Shown in pieces: positions 52,445 to 61,564 of a stretch of 64,000 bases of DNA. The notes beneath the pieces are model-generated. The model was not told the origin of the DNA, did not search any database, and saw nothing but the letters and a program-made list of their open reading frames with translations. How positions within the stretch are numbered: position 1 is the stretch's first letter; each line of letters starts with the position of its first letter. Origin of the DNA: Ignavibacteriota bacterium (lineage in GTDB: Bacteria > Bacteroidota > Ignavibacteria > SZUA-365); assembly GCA_016218045.1 (NCBI GenBank), contig JACRFB010000060.1, positions 1-64,000 of the forward strand, read 5' to 3'. The translations under genes and the position numbers were made by a program.

Positions 52445-54660
52445 CACAGTTTAAAATGCCCACGGGCATGTGTGTTGTCTCATCGCATATGAGCGGTACG
52501 TTACGCACAGTGACCAGCATTTGTATCGTGACATTATTCGCCATCTGCAGCTCAACACACGGAATTCACGGCCAACGGCGTGTGTCCCGCCCTGCTTCCG
52601 ATACGACGTCCGGCATTGTGGTCGTCGCACGTGCATCAACAACACAGATATTTTTACGCTGGATGCCCTCCGGCGTGGAAACATTTCGATTGGGCGCCGC
52701 GCAGGGGTACATCGTGGAACGCGCAGAAGTCGTCCGGGGCAAGCCCGAGCCGTTTGTCATATTGACTGGTACACCCATCATGCCATGGAATGAGGCGGTG
52801 TGGGAGCGTGAACTAGATGCTGGAAGGCGCGACACGGCGAATTATTCCTACGCGAAACTCGCACACTCGTTGCTCGCAACTGAACGCAAGGGTGCTCCAC
52901 CGCAGCTTGACATCGCCGGAGTGGAAAAGGATGTGCGCACAATTGCAGAGTTGCGCAAGCAGATGAACAACCGTCTCGTATTTCTGCTAATGGCTGCGGA
53001 CCTGCGTCGCGAAGCGGCTTTTGGGGCGGGACTTGCCCATATCGATACAACTGTCAAGGAAGGAAGGGAGTACGTATACCGTGTCTCGATAAGCAAGCTC
53101 GCTTCCGCGTACCCCATGAAGGCGGGAACCGTTCGTGCTTCAGCCCGCCGCTTCTATCCCGCAATTAACACACGCACCATCACAGCACAAGAGAATGATG
53201 GCAGCATTCTTCTTGAGTGGCCGAAAGATACCGACCACAGCAGCTACCTGATCGAACGTGCGCGCGAGGGCATGCAAGATTTTAAACGGTTAACCTCTCT
53301 GCCATACCTCACTATGCGGAACGATGCTGGTCCTCTTGACGGGAATGGGTATCTCGATTCCTCCATTACGAATAATGTGAAGTACCGATACCGTATATTC
53401 GGCAACACGCATTTCGCCGATCACGTATTGTTGGGCGAGGTGGTTGCGATGGGCCGGGATCGCACACCACCTCATCCGCCACGCATGGTGAAGGCCCGGA
53501 CTTTTGGGACAAACCGAATTCGCGTGTCATGGGAGCACGAACAGTCGCAGCATCCAGATTTCGCCGGTTATGTCATCGGACGCGATACGGCGGTGAGAGG
53601 GAACTTCACCGCGGTACACGCCGGCATTCTTCCGCCATCAACAACTTCGTTCATCGATTCCACGTTCCGTAAAGCGAGGAAGCTCTATTACATGGTGAGA
53701 CCTGTCGATACAGCGGGCAATCTCGGAACTTGCATGCCCGTGTCCGCGCTAATCATCGACACCATCGCGCCGGCAATCCCTGTCCCAATCAGCGCCAACA
53801 TGGCCAAGGATGGGGTCGTCACCATTACCATTCGGCGCAACACCGAAGAGGACCTTCTTGGGTATCGTCTATTTATAGCGAGCGATCCCGCGCGTGAATT
53901 TGCGATAGTTAAGGAGACGTTCCGCGACAGCGCCGGACGCGTTCGCAGGGATACTGTGTTCATCGACAGCGTCACTCTTCGATCGCTGTCTCCGTTCGTA
54001 TATTATCGGATATCGGCACTTGACGTGAATTTCAATCAGTCCCCGCTATCCGCAGCCGTCGCCGTTCGCCGGCACGACATAATCGCCCCCGTGGCGCCGG
54101 TCGTGAAGTCCTTCCGTGTTACAGAACGAAGCATCGTAGTGACCTATGTGCCGAGTTCGAGTGTCGACACACGTAGACACAATGTGCTCCGCAGGCAGGG
54201 TAGGGACACAACGTGGAGGTGTATCGCTGCTCTCTCAGCTCGCGACAGCACCTTCATGGACACCACGGTGCAGCGAGGCGTTATGTACCAATATGCTTTA
54301 ACCGCATCCGACAGCGCAGGCAACGTCTCACTTCGCTCAAACAGCATCTCCGGTCGCCTGTTCGATGCAGGAGTGAGGCCGGCTGTCACACATGTCACAG
54401 CACGATTCGACTCCACGACACGGCGGGTGACGCTTGGTTGGGTTCGTCCGACTGAAGTCGATATGCATGAGCTGCTTATCTACAGATCAATCAATGGATC
54501 ACTGCCGAGAGTTTACGCGGTACTTACGGATATGAAGAAGGATGCGTATATCGACACTCGCGTCAGCTTCGCGAGAGCAGCAACATACCGGATTATTCTT
54601 CGCACAAAGGACGGCGGCACCTCGCCCTTTTCCGATTCGGTATCGGTACTCATTCGCTGA
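52441..54660 (+). CDS. Fibronectin type III-repeat surface protein, cluster gene 4
   Basis: 739 residues. A hydrophobic segment (TVTSICIVTLFAICSS, about 23-38) serves as signal peptide. About five FN3-type modules follow, recognisable by repeated W/Y-x-R and RV-SW-L/YRI patterns (TQIFLRWMP, GSILLEWPKD, NRIRVSWEHE, YYMVRPVDTAGNLG, YYRISALDVNFNQ, YQYALTASDSAGN, VTLGWVRPTEVDM). A helical insertion with DVRTIAELRKQMNNR lies near 160-180. No sorting domain. It overlaps the giant protein by 4 bp, so genes 3 and 4 should be made together. Confidence 0.72.
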   Translation: MTQFKMPTGMCVVSSHMSGTLRTVTSICIVTLFAICSSTHGIHGQRRVSRPASDTTSGIVVVARASTTQIFLRWMPSGVETFRLGAAQGYIVERAEVVRGKPEPFVILTGTPIMPWNEAVWERELDAGRRDTANYSYAKLAHSLLATERKGAPPQLDIAGVEKDVRTIAELRKQMNNRLVFLLMAADLRREAAFGAGLAHIDTTVKEGREYVYRVSISKLASAYPMKAGTVRASARRFYPAINTRTITAQENDGSILLEWPKDTDHSSYLIERAREGMQDFKRLTSLPYLTMRNDAGPLDGNGYLDSSITNNVKYRYRIFGNTHFADHVLLGEVVAMGRDRTPPHPPRMVKARTFGTNRIRVSWEHEQSQHPDFAGYVIGRDTAVRGNFTAVHAGILPPSTTSFIDSTFRKARKLYYMVRPVDTAGNLGTCMPVSALIIDTIAPAIPVPISANMAKDGVVTITIRRNTEEDLLGYRLFIASDPAREFAIVKETFRDSAGRVRRDTVFIDSVTLRSLSPFVYYRISALDVNFNQSPLSAAVAVRRHDIIAPVAPVVKSFRVTERSIVVTYVPSSSVDTRRHNVLRRQGRDTTWRCIAALSARDSTFMDTTVQRGVMYQYALTASDSAGNVSLRSNSISGRLFDAGVRPAVTHVTARFDSTTRRVTLGWVRPTEVDMHELLIYRSINGSLPRVYAVLTDMKKDAYIDTRVSFARAATYRIILRTKDGGTSPFSDSVSVLIR

Positions 54661-54735
54661 CCGCTGTCAGTTCCGCGCCTGGTGATCATTGGCCCGGCGT
54701 ATGGCATTTGCCTGCTGTGTGCACGATTCAGTGTT

Positions 54736-56136
54736 CTACCTCCCCGGCTTCTCCATCCGCAGCACCCACGCGTTCTCACACGGCGGCTTCGACCGTAGCG
54801 CCTCGGGTATGTACACCTTCATTCCCGGGCCATCGGCTTCCCAGCGCAGCGGAGCCGTGTGACCAAGTAAATACACGGCGCTTCCCGGTGCGGGCTGGAA
54901 TGCGCGGATGGTGATGGTGGCGGGAAGTGTGTGCTCGTTCTGTTCCGTCAGATATATGGCGTGAATGGTCCCATCCTTCGCGCGCGTGAAACAGATGTTG
55001 GATTCCTTGTACGGCGCGACAGGGCGTGTGCCATATATCGCCTCGCCGTTGATGCGCAGCCAGGCCCCGATATCGCGCATGCGGGCGTAGGCGTCCGGCG
55101 CCAGTTCGCCTTCGGGACTGGGCCCGATGTTGAGCAGGAAATTGCCGCCCTTTGCCACGATGTCAACCAGCAGATGGATGAGTTTACCCGCGGGCTTGTA
55201 GGTGTCGGTCGCGACATACGACCACGATGTTGCCATGGTCATGCAGGTCTCCCAGAGGTAGGGAAGGGGCTTCTCCGGCACTTCCTGCTCCGGGGTGCGG
55301 TAATTCTCGTAGCGGCCGGGAACGGCCCTGTCTACCACTATCAGACCGGGCTGATGTGATCGTGCCATCGCGGCGATGCGCGGTATCCCCACGTCCTGGT
55401 CGCGATTTTTCGGATCCACCCAGCCGCCGTCGAGCCAGAGGATGTCGATCGGGCCGTAGCCCGTCATCAATTCCTCTATCTGCTTGTAGGTGAAATCGCA
55501 GAAACGTTTCCACTTCTCCGGGTACTTTTTGATGTTGTAGTTCACGTTCCTGTCCGCATGCTGCCAGTACGGATCCCAGTAATACGGGATATTCCAGTCT
55601 GGTTTGGAGAAATATGTGCCGGTCGCGATGCCTTCCGCGCGGAACGCGTCGAAAAGGGACTTCGTGATGTCCGCCCGGGGAGATGTGTGGAACGGGCAGC
55701 GTGTCGAGGTGATCTTGTAGTCGGTCTGCTTCGTGTCGAACATGCAGAAGCCGTCGTGGTGTTTGGTGGTGAAAACGAGATAGCGGAAACCCGCATCCTT
55801 CGCGGCCGCTGCCCAACGCGCCGGATCGAAGCGCGTGGGATTGAAGGTGGTGATCAGATTTTCGTACGCCTTTTTGTACTCGTTATAGTCCCCCGCATAC
55901 GGACCCTTCCGCTCGCACCAGCCCTCATCCTCGTTGCACAGACTCCACGATTCCACGATGCCCCACTGCGAGTATGTCCCCCAGTGCATCAGCAGGCCGA
56001 ACTTCTGATCCTGGAACCATTCCAGCTTTTTAAGGACACGTGGATCCGATTCCTTCTCCTCCGTGCCCTGCGCATGGAGAAAACACACGATGAGGGGTAG
56101 GGCAAGGAACGGACGCAGCAGAGCGTGATAGGGCAT
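54736..56136 (-). CDS. Alpha-L-fucosidase, GH29 family
   Basis: 466 residues. Signal peptide (ALLRPFLALPLIVCFLHAQG), then the GH29 (beta/alpha)8 barrel: FGLLMHWGTYSQWG (46-59), FTTKHHDGFCMFDTKQTDY (about 122-140), and the nucleophile D236 in IDILWLDGGW. NFLLNIGPSPEGELAP is also typical. A C-terminal beta-sandwich follows. It removes terminal L-fucose from glycans in the periplasm or outside; GH29 members also include sulfatase-linked and alpha-1,3/4 specific forms, which cannot be distinguished here. Isolated, with no sulfatase or SusCD pair adjacent. It converges with the cluster at 54660. Confidence 0.93.
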   Translation of the reverse strand: MPYHALLRPFLALPLIVCFLHAQGTEEKESDPRVLKKLEWFQDQKFGLLMHWGTYSQWGIVESWSLCNEDEGWCERKGPYAGDYNEYKKAYENLITTFNPTRFDPARWAAAAKDAGFRYLVFTTKHHDGFCMFDTKQTDYKITSTRCPFHTSPRADITKSLFDAFRAEGIATGTYFSKPDWNIPYYWDPYWQHADRNVNYNIKKYPEKWKRFCDFTYKQIEELMTGYGPIDILWLDGGWVDPKNRDQDVGIPRIAAMARSHQPGLIVVDRAVPGRYENYRTPEQEVPEKPLPYLWETCMTMATSWSYVATDTYKPAGKLIHLLVDIVAKGGNFLLNIGPSPEGELAPDAYARMRDIGAWLRINGEAIYGTRPVAPYKESNICFTRAKDGTIHAIYLTEQNEHTLPATITIRAFQPAPGSAVYLLGHTAPLRWEADGPGMKVYIPEALRSKPPCENAWVLRMEKPGR

Positions 56137-56338
56137 GGCGGTGTGTGTATACGTGTGTGAAGAGAGGGGGCTGTGGAGGATGGTATAGAACGCCGACGTT
56201 CGGTACGAAACCTACCGACGAATACCCGATTCTGCAATGGCCGTGATGCGGTCGGCTGATCCGCCGGGAAATCGTGCCGTGTCCAACACCGGGGCGTGCA
56301 GGGTGGCCCGTCTGCCCCCACCCTGAATCGATGTGTAT

Positions 56339-56367
56339 TTGACCTATCGTTTTGTGTGCCGTACACT
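56339..56367 (+). promoter_or_regulatory. Promoter of the outer-membrane protein gene
   Basis: -35 TTGACC (56339-56344), 17 bp, -10 TACACT (56362-56367), read as TACACTTG, one base from TAnnTTTG. Expected start about 35 nt before the ATG at 56409. The remaining ~200 bp of the divergent gap with the fucosidase show nothing else. Confidence 0.6.
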
Positions 56368-56408
56368 TGTATCGGACCAACCACACACCCACGAAATCCG
56401 GCATCGAG

Positions 56409-57326
56409 ATGAGAGCACATGTTTCCAGTCCGCGAACCGCGGCCATCATGGTTGTTTGCGCCGTGTTCGGCACGCTGTGCCACTCACCCGCTGTTCGAGC
56501 GCAGACCAGCCCCTTCGACACGTTTTTTGGGGAGTTCAACGGCGTGGCGATCTGGACCTCGCTGGGCATGAGCGTCCCGCACATCAGCACGCGCCGCATC
56601 GACCTCCCGTATCTCGAGTCGTCGCCCGTCCGCTACGGTTTCGAACTGCTGCTGGGTCCGTATCCGTCCGCGCCCGACACGCCGGAGCTGGACAAAGCCG
56701 AACGTGTTGCCGACAGTCTGCGCGCGCGCATCGAGTACCTGCGGTACGAGGCCGAACAGGGCGCTGATACGGCAATGGTGAACGTTGCGGCGTCCGCTGC
56801 GCGAAAGGCTCTAGAGGGAGCCGAGCGCCGCGTCGAGATTCTTCAGAAAATTGCGGACGAGAACCTTCCGACGCTGCAAGTGGACCTCGGCGTGGGATTT
56901 GAATACACCGATTCATTCCGGCCGTTTTCTCCGGACTACTCCATCAAGATGCCCGTGACGGGTTTGTACGTTTCGGCATACGTCAGCACCGATTTTGCAA
57001 GCTGGGATGACGGGAGCGCCGGCATCTACATCGGGGGCAATGTCGGGCGCTTCGAGCTGAACGAAGCCGCGGCCTATGCCGCGAGCGGCGGCGCGGAATA
57101 CGAAGTCTCGGCCTCGACCTACGCCTTCGAACCCATTCTCGGCTGTTACCTCTATTACGCGAGCGGCCGCGTCTCGCCCTTTCTCGAGTTGTCGTACAAA
57201 TACCTCGCGTTTGATGCCGTGCACTACCGCGACATCGCGGGCGGCGGACCGGCCCTCGGCGCACCTCGCCGCCTCGATTTGAGCGGCGTGTATCTGACGC
57301 TGGGCCTTCAGATGGCAAAGAAATAG
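56409..57326 (+). CDS. Predicted outer-membrane protein of unknown family
   Basis: 305 residues. Signal peptide (TAAIMVVCAVFGTLCHSPAVRAQ). Residues about 95-150 form a helical coiled-coil-like stretch (LDKAERVADSLRARIEYLRYEAE, ARKALEGAERRVEILQKIADE). The second half is beta-rich (VDLGVGFEYTDSF, GLYVSAYVSTDF, LGCYLYYASGRVSPFLELSYKYLAF) and ends VYLTLGLQMAKK. I infer a small barrel with a helical insert. Monocistronic with its own promoter; no family name recognised. Confidence 0.65.
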   Translation: MRAHVSSPRTAAIMVVCAVFGTLCHSPAVRAQTSPFDTFFGEFNGVAIWTSLGMSVPHISTRRIDLPYLESSPVRYGFELLLGPYPSAPDTPELDKAERVADSLRARIEYLRYEAEQGADTAMVNVAASAARKALEGAERRVEILQKIADENLPTLQVDLGVGFEYTDSFRPFSPDYSIKMPVTGLYVSAYVSTDFASWDDGSAGIYIGGNVGRFELNEAAAYAASGGAEYEVSASTYAFEPILGCYLYYASGRVSPFLELSYKYLAFDAVHYRDIAGGGPALGAPRRLDLSGVYLTLGLQMAKK

Positions 57327-57369
57327 TCCCGGCCATGGGGATGTAAATGAAACAGCGAAGGTGTGCGGC

Positions 57370-58428
57370 ATGGCTGAAGTGATTCAGCAAGTAGGGGACG
57401 ACCTCCTGCGGCCATTGCCGCGCGAGGAGGTTGTCAAGGCGGTAGAGCGACGAAGCCCGGCCCGTATCCCGCTTGTGCAAGCCAAATGGTGGGGTGAGGG
57501 TTTTGTGGACGTGCATGGAGATGCACTCCGACGTTTCGAATCGTATCCCGATGACGCGGCGTTTCTGTGGGTTCAGCCTGTGGACGTCGCGCGAATGCAT
57601 CTGTCGTGGGAACCGGACACAGGCGGACCGCTGGACGCGCGCCGCGTGATCGACGACTGGTCGCGCCTCGATGAGTTCATTGACAAGCTCCCTGATCCCG
57701 CGCACGATGCGCAGTTCGAGGCCCTGGCGCGCGAAGCCGAACATTATCACGCTCAGAACCGGTATATCATCGTGTCGTGGTGGCGCCTGTTTTTTGAACG
57801 TCCCTGGGGCCTGCGCGGCATGGAGAACCTTCTGATGGATTACGCTCTTGATCCGGAACAGGTGCACCGCTTGCACGCGGCTCTCTGCGCGCAGTACGAA
57901 GCGTATCTGCATACCGCAGCCCGCCTGCTGGAGCCGGACGGTTTCTGGACAAGCGACGATCTCGGTCATCAAACCGATGCGATGATGAGTGGCGACACAT
58001 TTCGCGACATGATTCGGCCGTATTACGAACACATTGGCCGGGTGGCGCGTGCACACGGCATGCACTGGTGGCTGCACAGTTGCGGGAACAACACCTCGCT
58101 GCTTCCGCAGCTCATCGACGCGGGAGTGGACGTCTTTCATCCCGTGCAGAAGGGAACAATGGATCCGGTCGCGACTGCAGCAGCGTACTCCGACCGCATC
58201 GCGTTTTGTGCGGGCATCGATGTGCAGCACCTGCTCCCGCACGGAAGCGTCGACGACGTGCGCAGGGAGGTCCGCGCGCTCATCGACATCTTCGACGGTC
58301 CTTCTGGCGGCCTGTGCCTGGCCGCCGGGAACGGCATACTGCCCGGCACGCCGCTCGAGAACATACACGCCTTCCTCGAGGAAGCCCTGATCGCCGGAGC
58401 GGCGCACAGGGCGGGTTCCGACCGCTAA
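57370..58428 (+). CDS. Uroporphyrinogen-decarboxylase-fold protein (methyltransferase-like)
   Basis: 352 residues. The URO-D fold is seen in FLWVQPVDVAR, DYALDPEQVHRLHAAL, GFWTSDDLGHQTDAMMS and GMHWWLHSCGNNTSLLPQLIDAGVDVFHPVQ. The HSCGN (about residue 238) and the C-terminal glycine-rich LAAGNGILPGTP fit the zinc-dependent corrinoid/CoM methyltransferase branch rather than HemE, which has Arg/Asp residues missing here. No corrinoid protein or methyltransferase partner is adjacent. The ATG at 57370 is used; a GTG at 57361 is possible. The PadR regulator downstream has its own promoter. Confidence 0.78.
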   Translation: MAEVIQQVGDDLLRPLPREEVVKAVERRSPARIPLVQAKWWGEGFVDVHGDALRRFESYPDDAAFLWVQPVDVARMHLSWEPDTGGPLDARRVIDDWSRLDEFIDKLPDPAHDAQFEALAREAEHYHAQNRYIIVSWWRLFFERPWGLRGMENLLMDYALDPEQVHRLHAALCAQYEAYLHTAARLLEPDGFWTSDDLGHQTDAMMSGDTFRDMIRPYYEHIGRVARAHGMHWWLHSCGNNTSLLPQLIDAGVDVFHPVQKGTMDPVATAAAYSDRIAFCAGIDVQHLLPHGSVDDVRREVRALIDIFDGPSGGLCLAAGNGILPGTPLENIHAFLEEALIAGAAHRAGSDR

Positions 58429-58478
58429 CATCCGAATCCCGTATACCGTACAGGGAATGACGGGGGCGTATTACGTCC

Positions 58479-58507
58479 TTGCATCCATATATGTATAAGC
58501 ATATATT
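58479..58507 (+). promoter_or_regulatory. padR promoter with embedded palindromic operator
   Basis: -35 TTGCAT (58479-58484), 17 bp, -10 TATATT (58502-58507), the same boxes and spacing as the tRNA-Gly promoter. A perfect inverted repeat ATATATG / CATATAT with 6-bp spacer (58487-58506) fills the spacer and the -10. PadR-family repressors usually bind AT-rich palindromes over their own promoters, so autoregulation is likely. Confidence 0.7.
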
Positions 58508-58551
58508 AGAGCAAGCATGTAACTGTGAACGCCTATATACAAGGATTACGC

Positions 58552-59151
58552 ATGTCCCTTCCTCACGTGATTCTCGGATTCCTGCACTACGCTCCTGCGT
58601 CTGGATACGATCTCAAAAAAACTTTCGACGCCACGGTGCGGCACTTCTGGCCGGCGGACCAGAGTCAGATCTACCGCACGTTGACACAGTTGTCGGCGGA
58701 CGGGCTCATCGATGTCACAGAAGTGGTGCAGACGGGAAAACCGAACAAAAAAATCTACTCCATCACCAAAACGGGCGAAAAGGAATTGCGAACATGGCTG
58801 CGTGCACCCGACACTGGCGGACCGCTGCGCAACAGCGCCCTCGTGCGTGTGTTTTTTCTCGGCAATCTCGAGAACGAAACCATACTCGGCATGCTCGAGC
58901 ACGCTGAGAGTGGTCTGCTCGAGGAAATACGGCGGTATGAGGCGGTGCCTGCCGAAGTGGACCGAGATGCGGCATTTCCCGTGTCAAAACGTGAACGCTT
59001 TTTCTGGATGCTGACGCTCGAGTACGGGCTCGCGATGGCCCGCGCCGAGCATGAATGGCTCCAATCAATACAGAGGCGGATCACGAAGAAGTCGTATAAG
59101 AATGTGTTTGCGCCCCGGAGGAAGAGAGGGGGGAGGGAACCGGGTCGGTAG
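58552..59151 (+). CDS. PadR family transcriptional regulator
   Basis: 199 residues. N-terminal winged helix: LGFLHYAPASGYDLKKTFD, QSQIYRTLTQLSADGLID and KKIYSITKTGEKEL (about 7-80). The C-terminal half is the Vir-type helical dimerisation domain (FFLGNLENETILGMLEHAE, WMLTLEYGLAMARAEHEWL). Such proteins repress genes for efflux or phenolic-acid detoxification; targets here may be the UroD-like gene or the TonB receptor, both adjacent. The ATG at 58552 starts at the conserved domain. The TAG stop is made by the first GTAGATGG repeat unit. Confidence 0.92.
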   Translation: MSLPHVILGFLHYAPASGYDLKKTFDATVRHFWPADQSQIYRTLTQLSADGLIDVTEVVQTGKPNKKIYSITKTGEKELRTWLRAPDTGGPLRNSALVRVFFLGNLENETILGMLEHAESGLLEEIRRYEAVPAEVDRDAAFPVSKRERFFWMLTLEYGLAMARAEHEWLQSIQRRITKKSYKNVFAPRRKRGGREPGR

Positions 59152-59212
59152 ATGGGTAGATGGTAGATGGCAGATGGGTAGATGGTGGATGGGTCGTGGG
59201 TGTACAAGCGAT
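59149..59212. repeat. GTAGATG heptamer array before the TonB receptor
   Basis: GTAGATG, GCAGATG, GTGGATG heptamers (with GGTAGATG octamers), the same family as 1254-1497. It starts at the padR TAG stop and ends about 10 bp before the ATG of the TonB-dependent receptor, so it occupies its whole leader. Confidence 0.9.
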
Positions 59213-59221
59213 ATTTCAACA

Positions 59222-61564
59222 ATGAAGAAGGTGAGTGCTGTGAAAACGTGGATGCGGATGGTGCTTCTTGTTATGTGGGGATGCGGGATGCCGATGTATA
59301 TCGTGGATGCACAGAATGTGGATGCCGCGGTTGAGCCGCGCGGGAGTATATCCGGCGAGGTGTATGACGCGGAGACGCGCGCACCGCTCGCCGGCGCAAA
59401 TGTTGCCGTGACGGGACTCCCGCGCGGGGCGATGTGTGACGCGGCGGGCAGGTTCACCATCGCGGATATTCCCGTCGGAGTGTACACTGTGAAGATCAGC
59501 TATATCGGTTACCATACGCACGGTGTTCCCGATGTTGTCGTGCGTTCGGCACGCACGACGCAACTGCGCGCGGAACTCGTGCCGTCGGCTCTTCAGGCCG
59601 CCGAGGTGGTGGTGCAGGCGGGCTATTTCGAACGGGAGAACGACTTTGCCGTGTCGAGTCTCTCGCTTTCGGGGGAGGAGATCCGCCGCGAGGCAGGTAC
59701 GGGAGGTGATATCAGCCGCATCATCGCGTCCTTCCCGTCCGTCGCCAAGGGTAACGATACCCGCAACGACCTTGTGGTGCGTGGCGGCAGTCCTATCGAA
59801 AACGCCTTTTATGTGGACGGCATCGAGGTGCCCAATATCAACCACTACCCGCAGTTCGGCGCATCCGGCGGCGCCATAGGAATCCTCAACATCGACGCCA
59901 TCGCCGATGTCGATTTCTCGGCGGGCGGCTTCTCGCCGCGATATGGCGACCGGTTGAGTTCTGTGATGAACATCTCGCTGCGCGATGGCAGCAGCGAGGA
60001 TATTGATCTGCAGGCCGACCTGCATTTCATGGGCGCGGCTGTGCAGGCGGAGGGACCGCTGCCCGCGGGCGCGGGTTCGTGGTTCATCTCCGCGCGGCGG
60101 AGCTGGCTCGATTTTCTGCTCTCGACCTTTTCCGACGAAGTGCCAAGCGCCATTCCCGTCTATGGCGACGTGCATGCCAAAGTGGTGTGGAAACCGGCCG
60201 AGGGCCACACGTTCTCGCTGCTGAATATCTTCGCCGACGACGCGTCCTTCAACAATCGAGACGATGCGCGGGAAACGGGTGAAAACTCCTACGGGCGTCT
60301 CAACAGCACACAAAATACCGCGGGTGCCGGGTGGACCTGGATCTGGAGTGCGGGCGGGTATTCCCACACCACGCTCGCGCACTCCTCGATGCGTTTCAAT
60401 CAATGGTACAATGCGACAACCACCGACACAAACATCTTCCGCAATCGATCGGCGGAAGGACGCACAGCCCTGCGCAGCACAACAGTCCTTCGACTTTCCG
60501 ACAGGCATGGCATCGAGGCGGGATTCGATGTTGTGTACACACGCAGCGCGCTCGACGCCGTGTACGGGAGTACAGCGCCGCCGTCGGGAAACGGGGGCGG
60601 CCTCAGCGGGGAGTATACACAATGGCGCGGAGGCTTGCATGTACAGCATACGTGGAAGGTCTTCGAGGCGTTGACCTTGGCGACCGGGCTGCGGCTCGAT
60701 CACAGCGGCGCAAACGACGAGACGACACTCTCGCCGCGTCTTTCACTGCGGTGGGACGTCGACGCCGTGACATCGCTGACTGCCGCTGCGGGACTGTATA
60801 CACAGGCGCTGCCGGATATTCTGCGCGCGCAGGATGCGGCCAACGGCTCACTGCCGTCAGCCCGGGCGTTACATTGGATTCTCGGTTTATCGCGCCTGCT
60901 CGGAGACGACACGCGCCTTCTGCTCGAAATCTACCTCAAGGAATACCACAACATGCCGGTCGATCCTTCGGCGCCCGCGCGTTTTGTGCTTGATGATCTC
61001 GCGGTACACTCCGACTACTTCGGGGCGTCGGGAGCGCTGACGAACAACGGACGCGCGCGCTCGTACGGCATCGAGTGCAGTGTGCAGAAGAAACTGATCC
61101 ACGGGATCTACGGCACCGCCAGCGGTTCGTGGTCGCGCAGCACCGGACGCGCCGCCGACGGTATCTGGCGCCCGCGTGCGTACGACAATGTGTACGCACT
61201 CGCGCTGCTGGGCGGCTGGCGCCTCGCGCGCGACTGGGAGTTCAGCGCACGCTGGATACTGGCCGGCGGATCTCCCTACACGCCGTTCGACGCACAACAA
61301 TCGACCGCCGAAGGCCGGGGCATACCCGATGCGGATCGTATTCAGACCGAACGGCTTCCCGCGTATCATTCCATGAATCTGCGGGCCGATAAACGCTTCT
61401 TCTTCGAACGCTCGACGCTCACCACCTTCCTCGCCGTGTGGAATCTGTATGGGCGCAAAAACATTCCCTTCTACCGCTGGAATGAGAGCACCAATCAGGT
61501 GGAGGCGCCCTCGCTGTGGAGCAATTCGCCCTTGCCGGTGTTCGGCATAGAGTATGAGTTTTAA
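59222..61564 (+). CDS. TonB-dependent receptor with carboxypeptidase-regulatory-like domain
   Basis: 780 residues. Signal peptide (TWMRMVLLVMWGCGMPMYIVDAQ). Residues about 43-115 are the Ig-like carboxypeptidase-regulatory domain (GSISGEVYDAETRAPLAGANVAV, VGVYTVKISYIGY) typical of Bacteroidota receptors. The plug domain follows (GGDISRIIASFPSVAKGNDTRNDLVVRGGSP, YVDGIEVPN, about 155-210), then the 22-strand barrel ending with Phe (FGIEYEF). The ligand is unknown; no SusD-type partner is adjacent, so it is not a classical glycan-uptake pair. The start is set by the signal peptide; the frame upstream runs through padR and the repeats. Confidence 0.92.
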   Translation: MKKVSAVKTWMRMVLLVMWGCGMPMYIVDAQNVDAAVEPRGSISGEVYDAETRAPLAGANVAVTGLPRGAMCDAAGRFTIADIPVGVYTVKISYIGYHTHGVPDVVVRSARTTQLRAELVPSALQAAEVVVQAGYFERENDFAVSSLSLSGEEIRREAGTGGDISRIIASFPSVAKGNDTRNDLVVRGGSPIENAFYVDGIEVPNINHYPQFGASGGAIGILNIDAIADVDFSAGGFSPRYGDRLSSVMNISLRDGSSEDIDLQADLHFMGAAVQAEGPLPAGAGSWFISARRSWLDFLLSTFSDEVPSAIPVYGDVHAKVVWKPAEGHTFSLLNIFADDASFNNRDDARETGENSYGRLNSTQNTAGAGWTWIWSAGGYSHTTLAHSSMRFNQWYNATTTDTNIFRNRSAEGRTALRSTTVLRLSDRHGIEAGFDVVYTRSALDAVYGSTAPPSGNGGGLSGEYTQWRGGLHVQHTWKVFEALTLATGLRLDHSGANDETTLSPRLSLRWDVDAVTSLTAAAGLYTQALPDILRAQDAANGSLPSARALHWILGLSRLLGDDTRLLLEIYLKEYHNMPVDPSAPARFVLDDLAVHSDYFGASGALTNNGRARSYGIECSVQKKLIHGIYGTASGSWSRSTGRAADGIWRPRAYDNVYALALLGGWRLARDWEFSARWILAGGSPYTPFDAQQSTAEGRGIPDADRIQTERLPAYHSMNLRADKRFFFERSTLTTFLAVWNLYGRKNIPFYRWNESTNQVEAPSLWSNSPLPVFGIEYEF

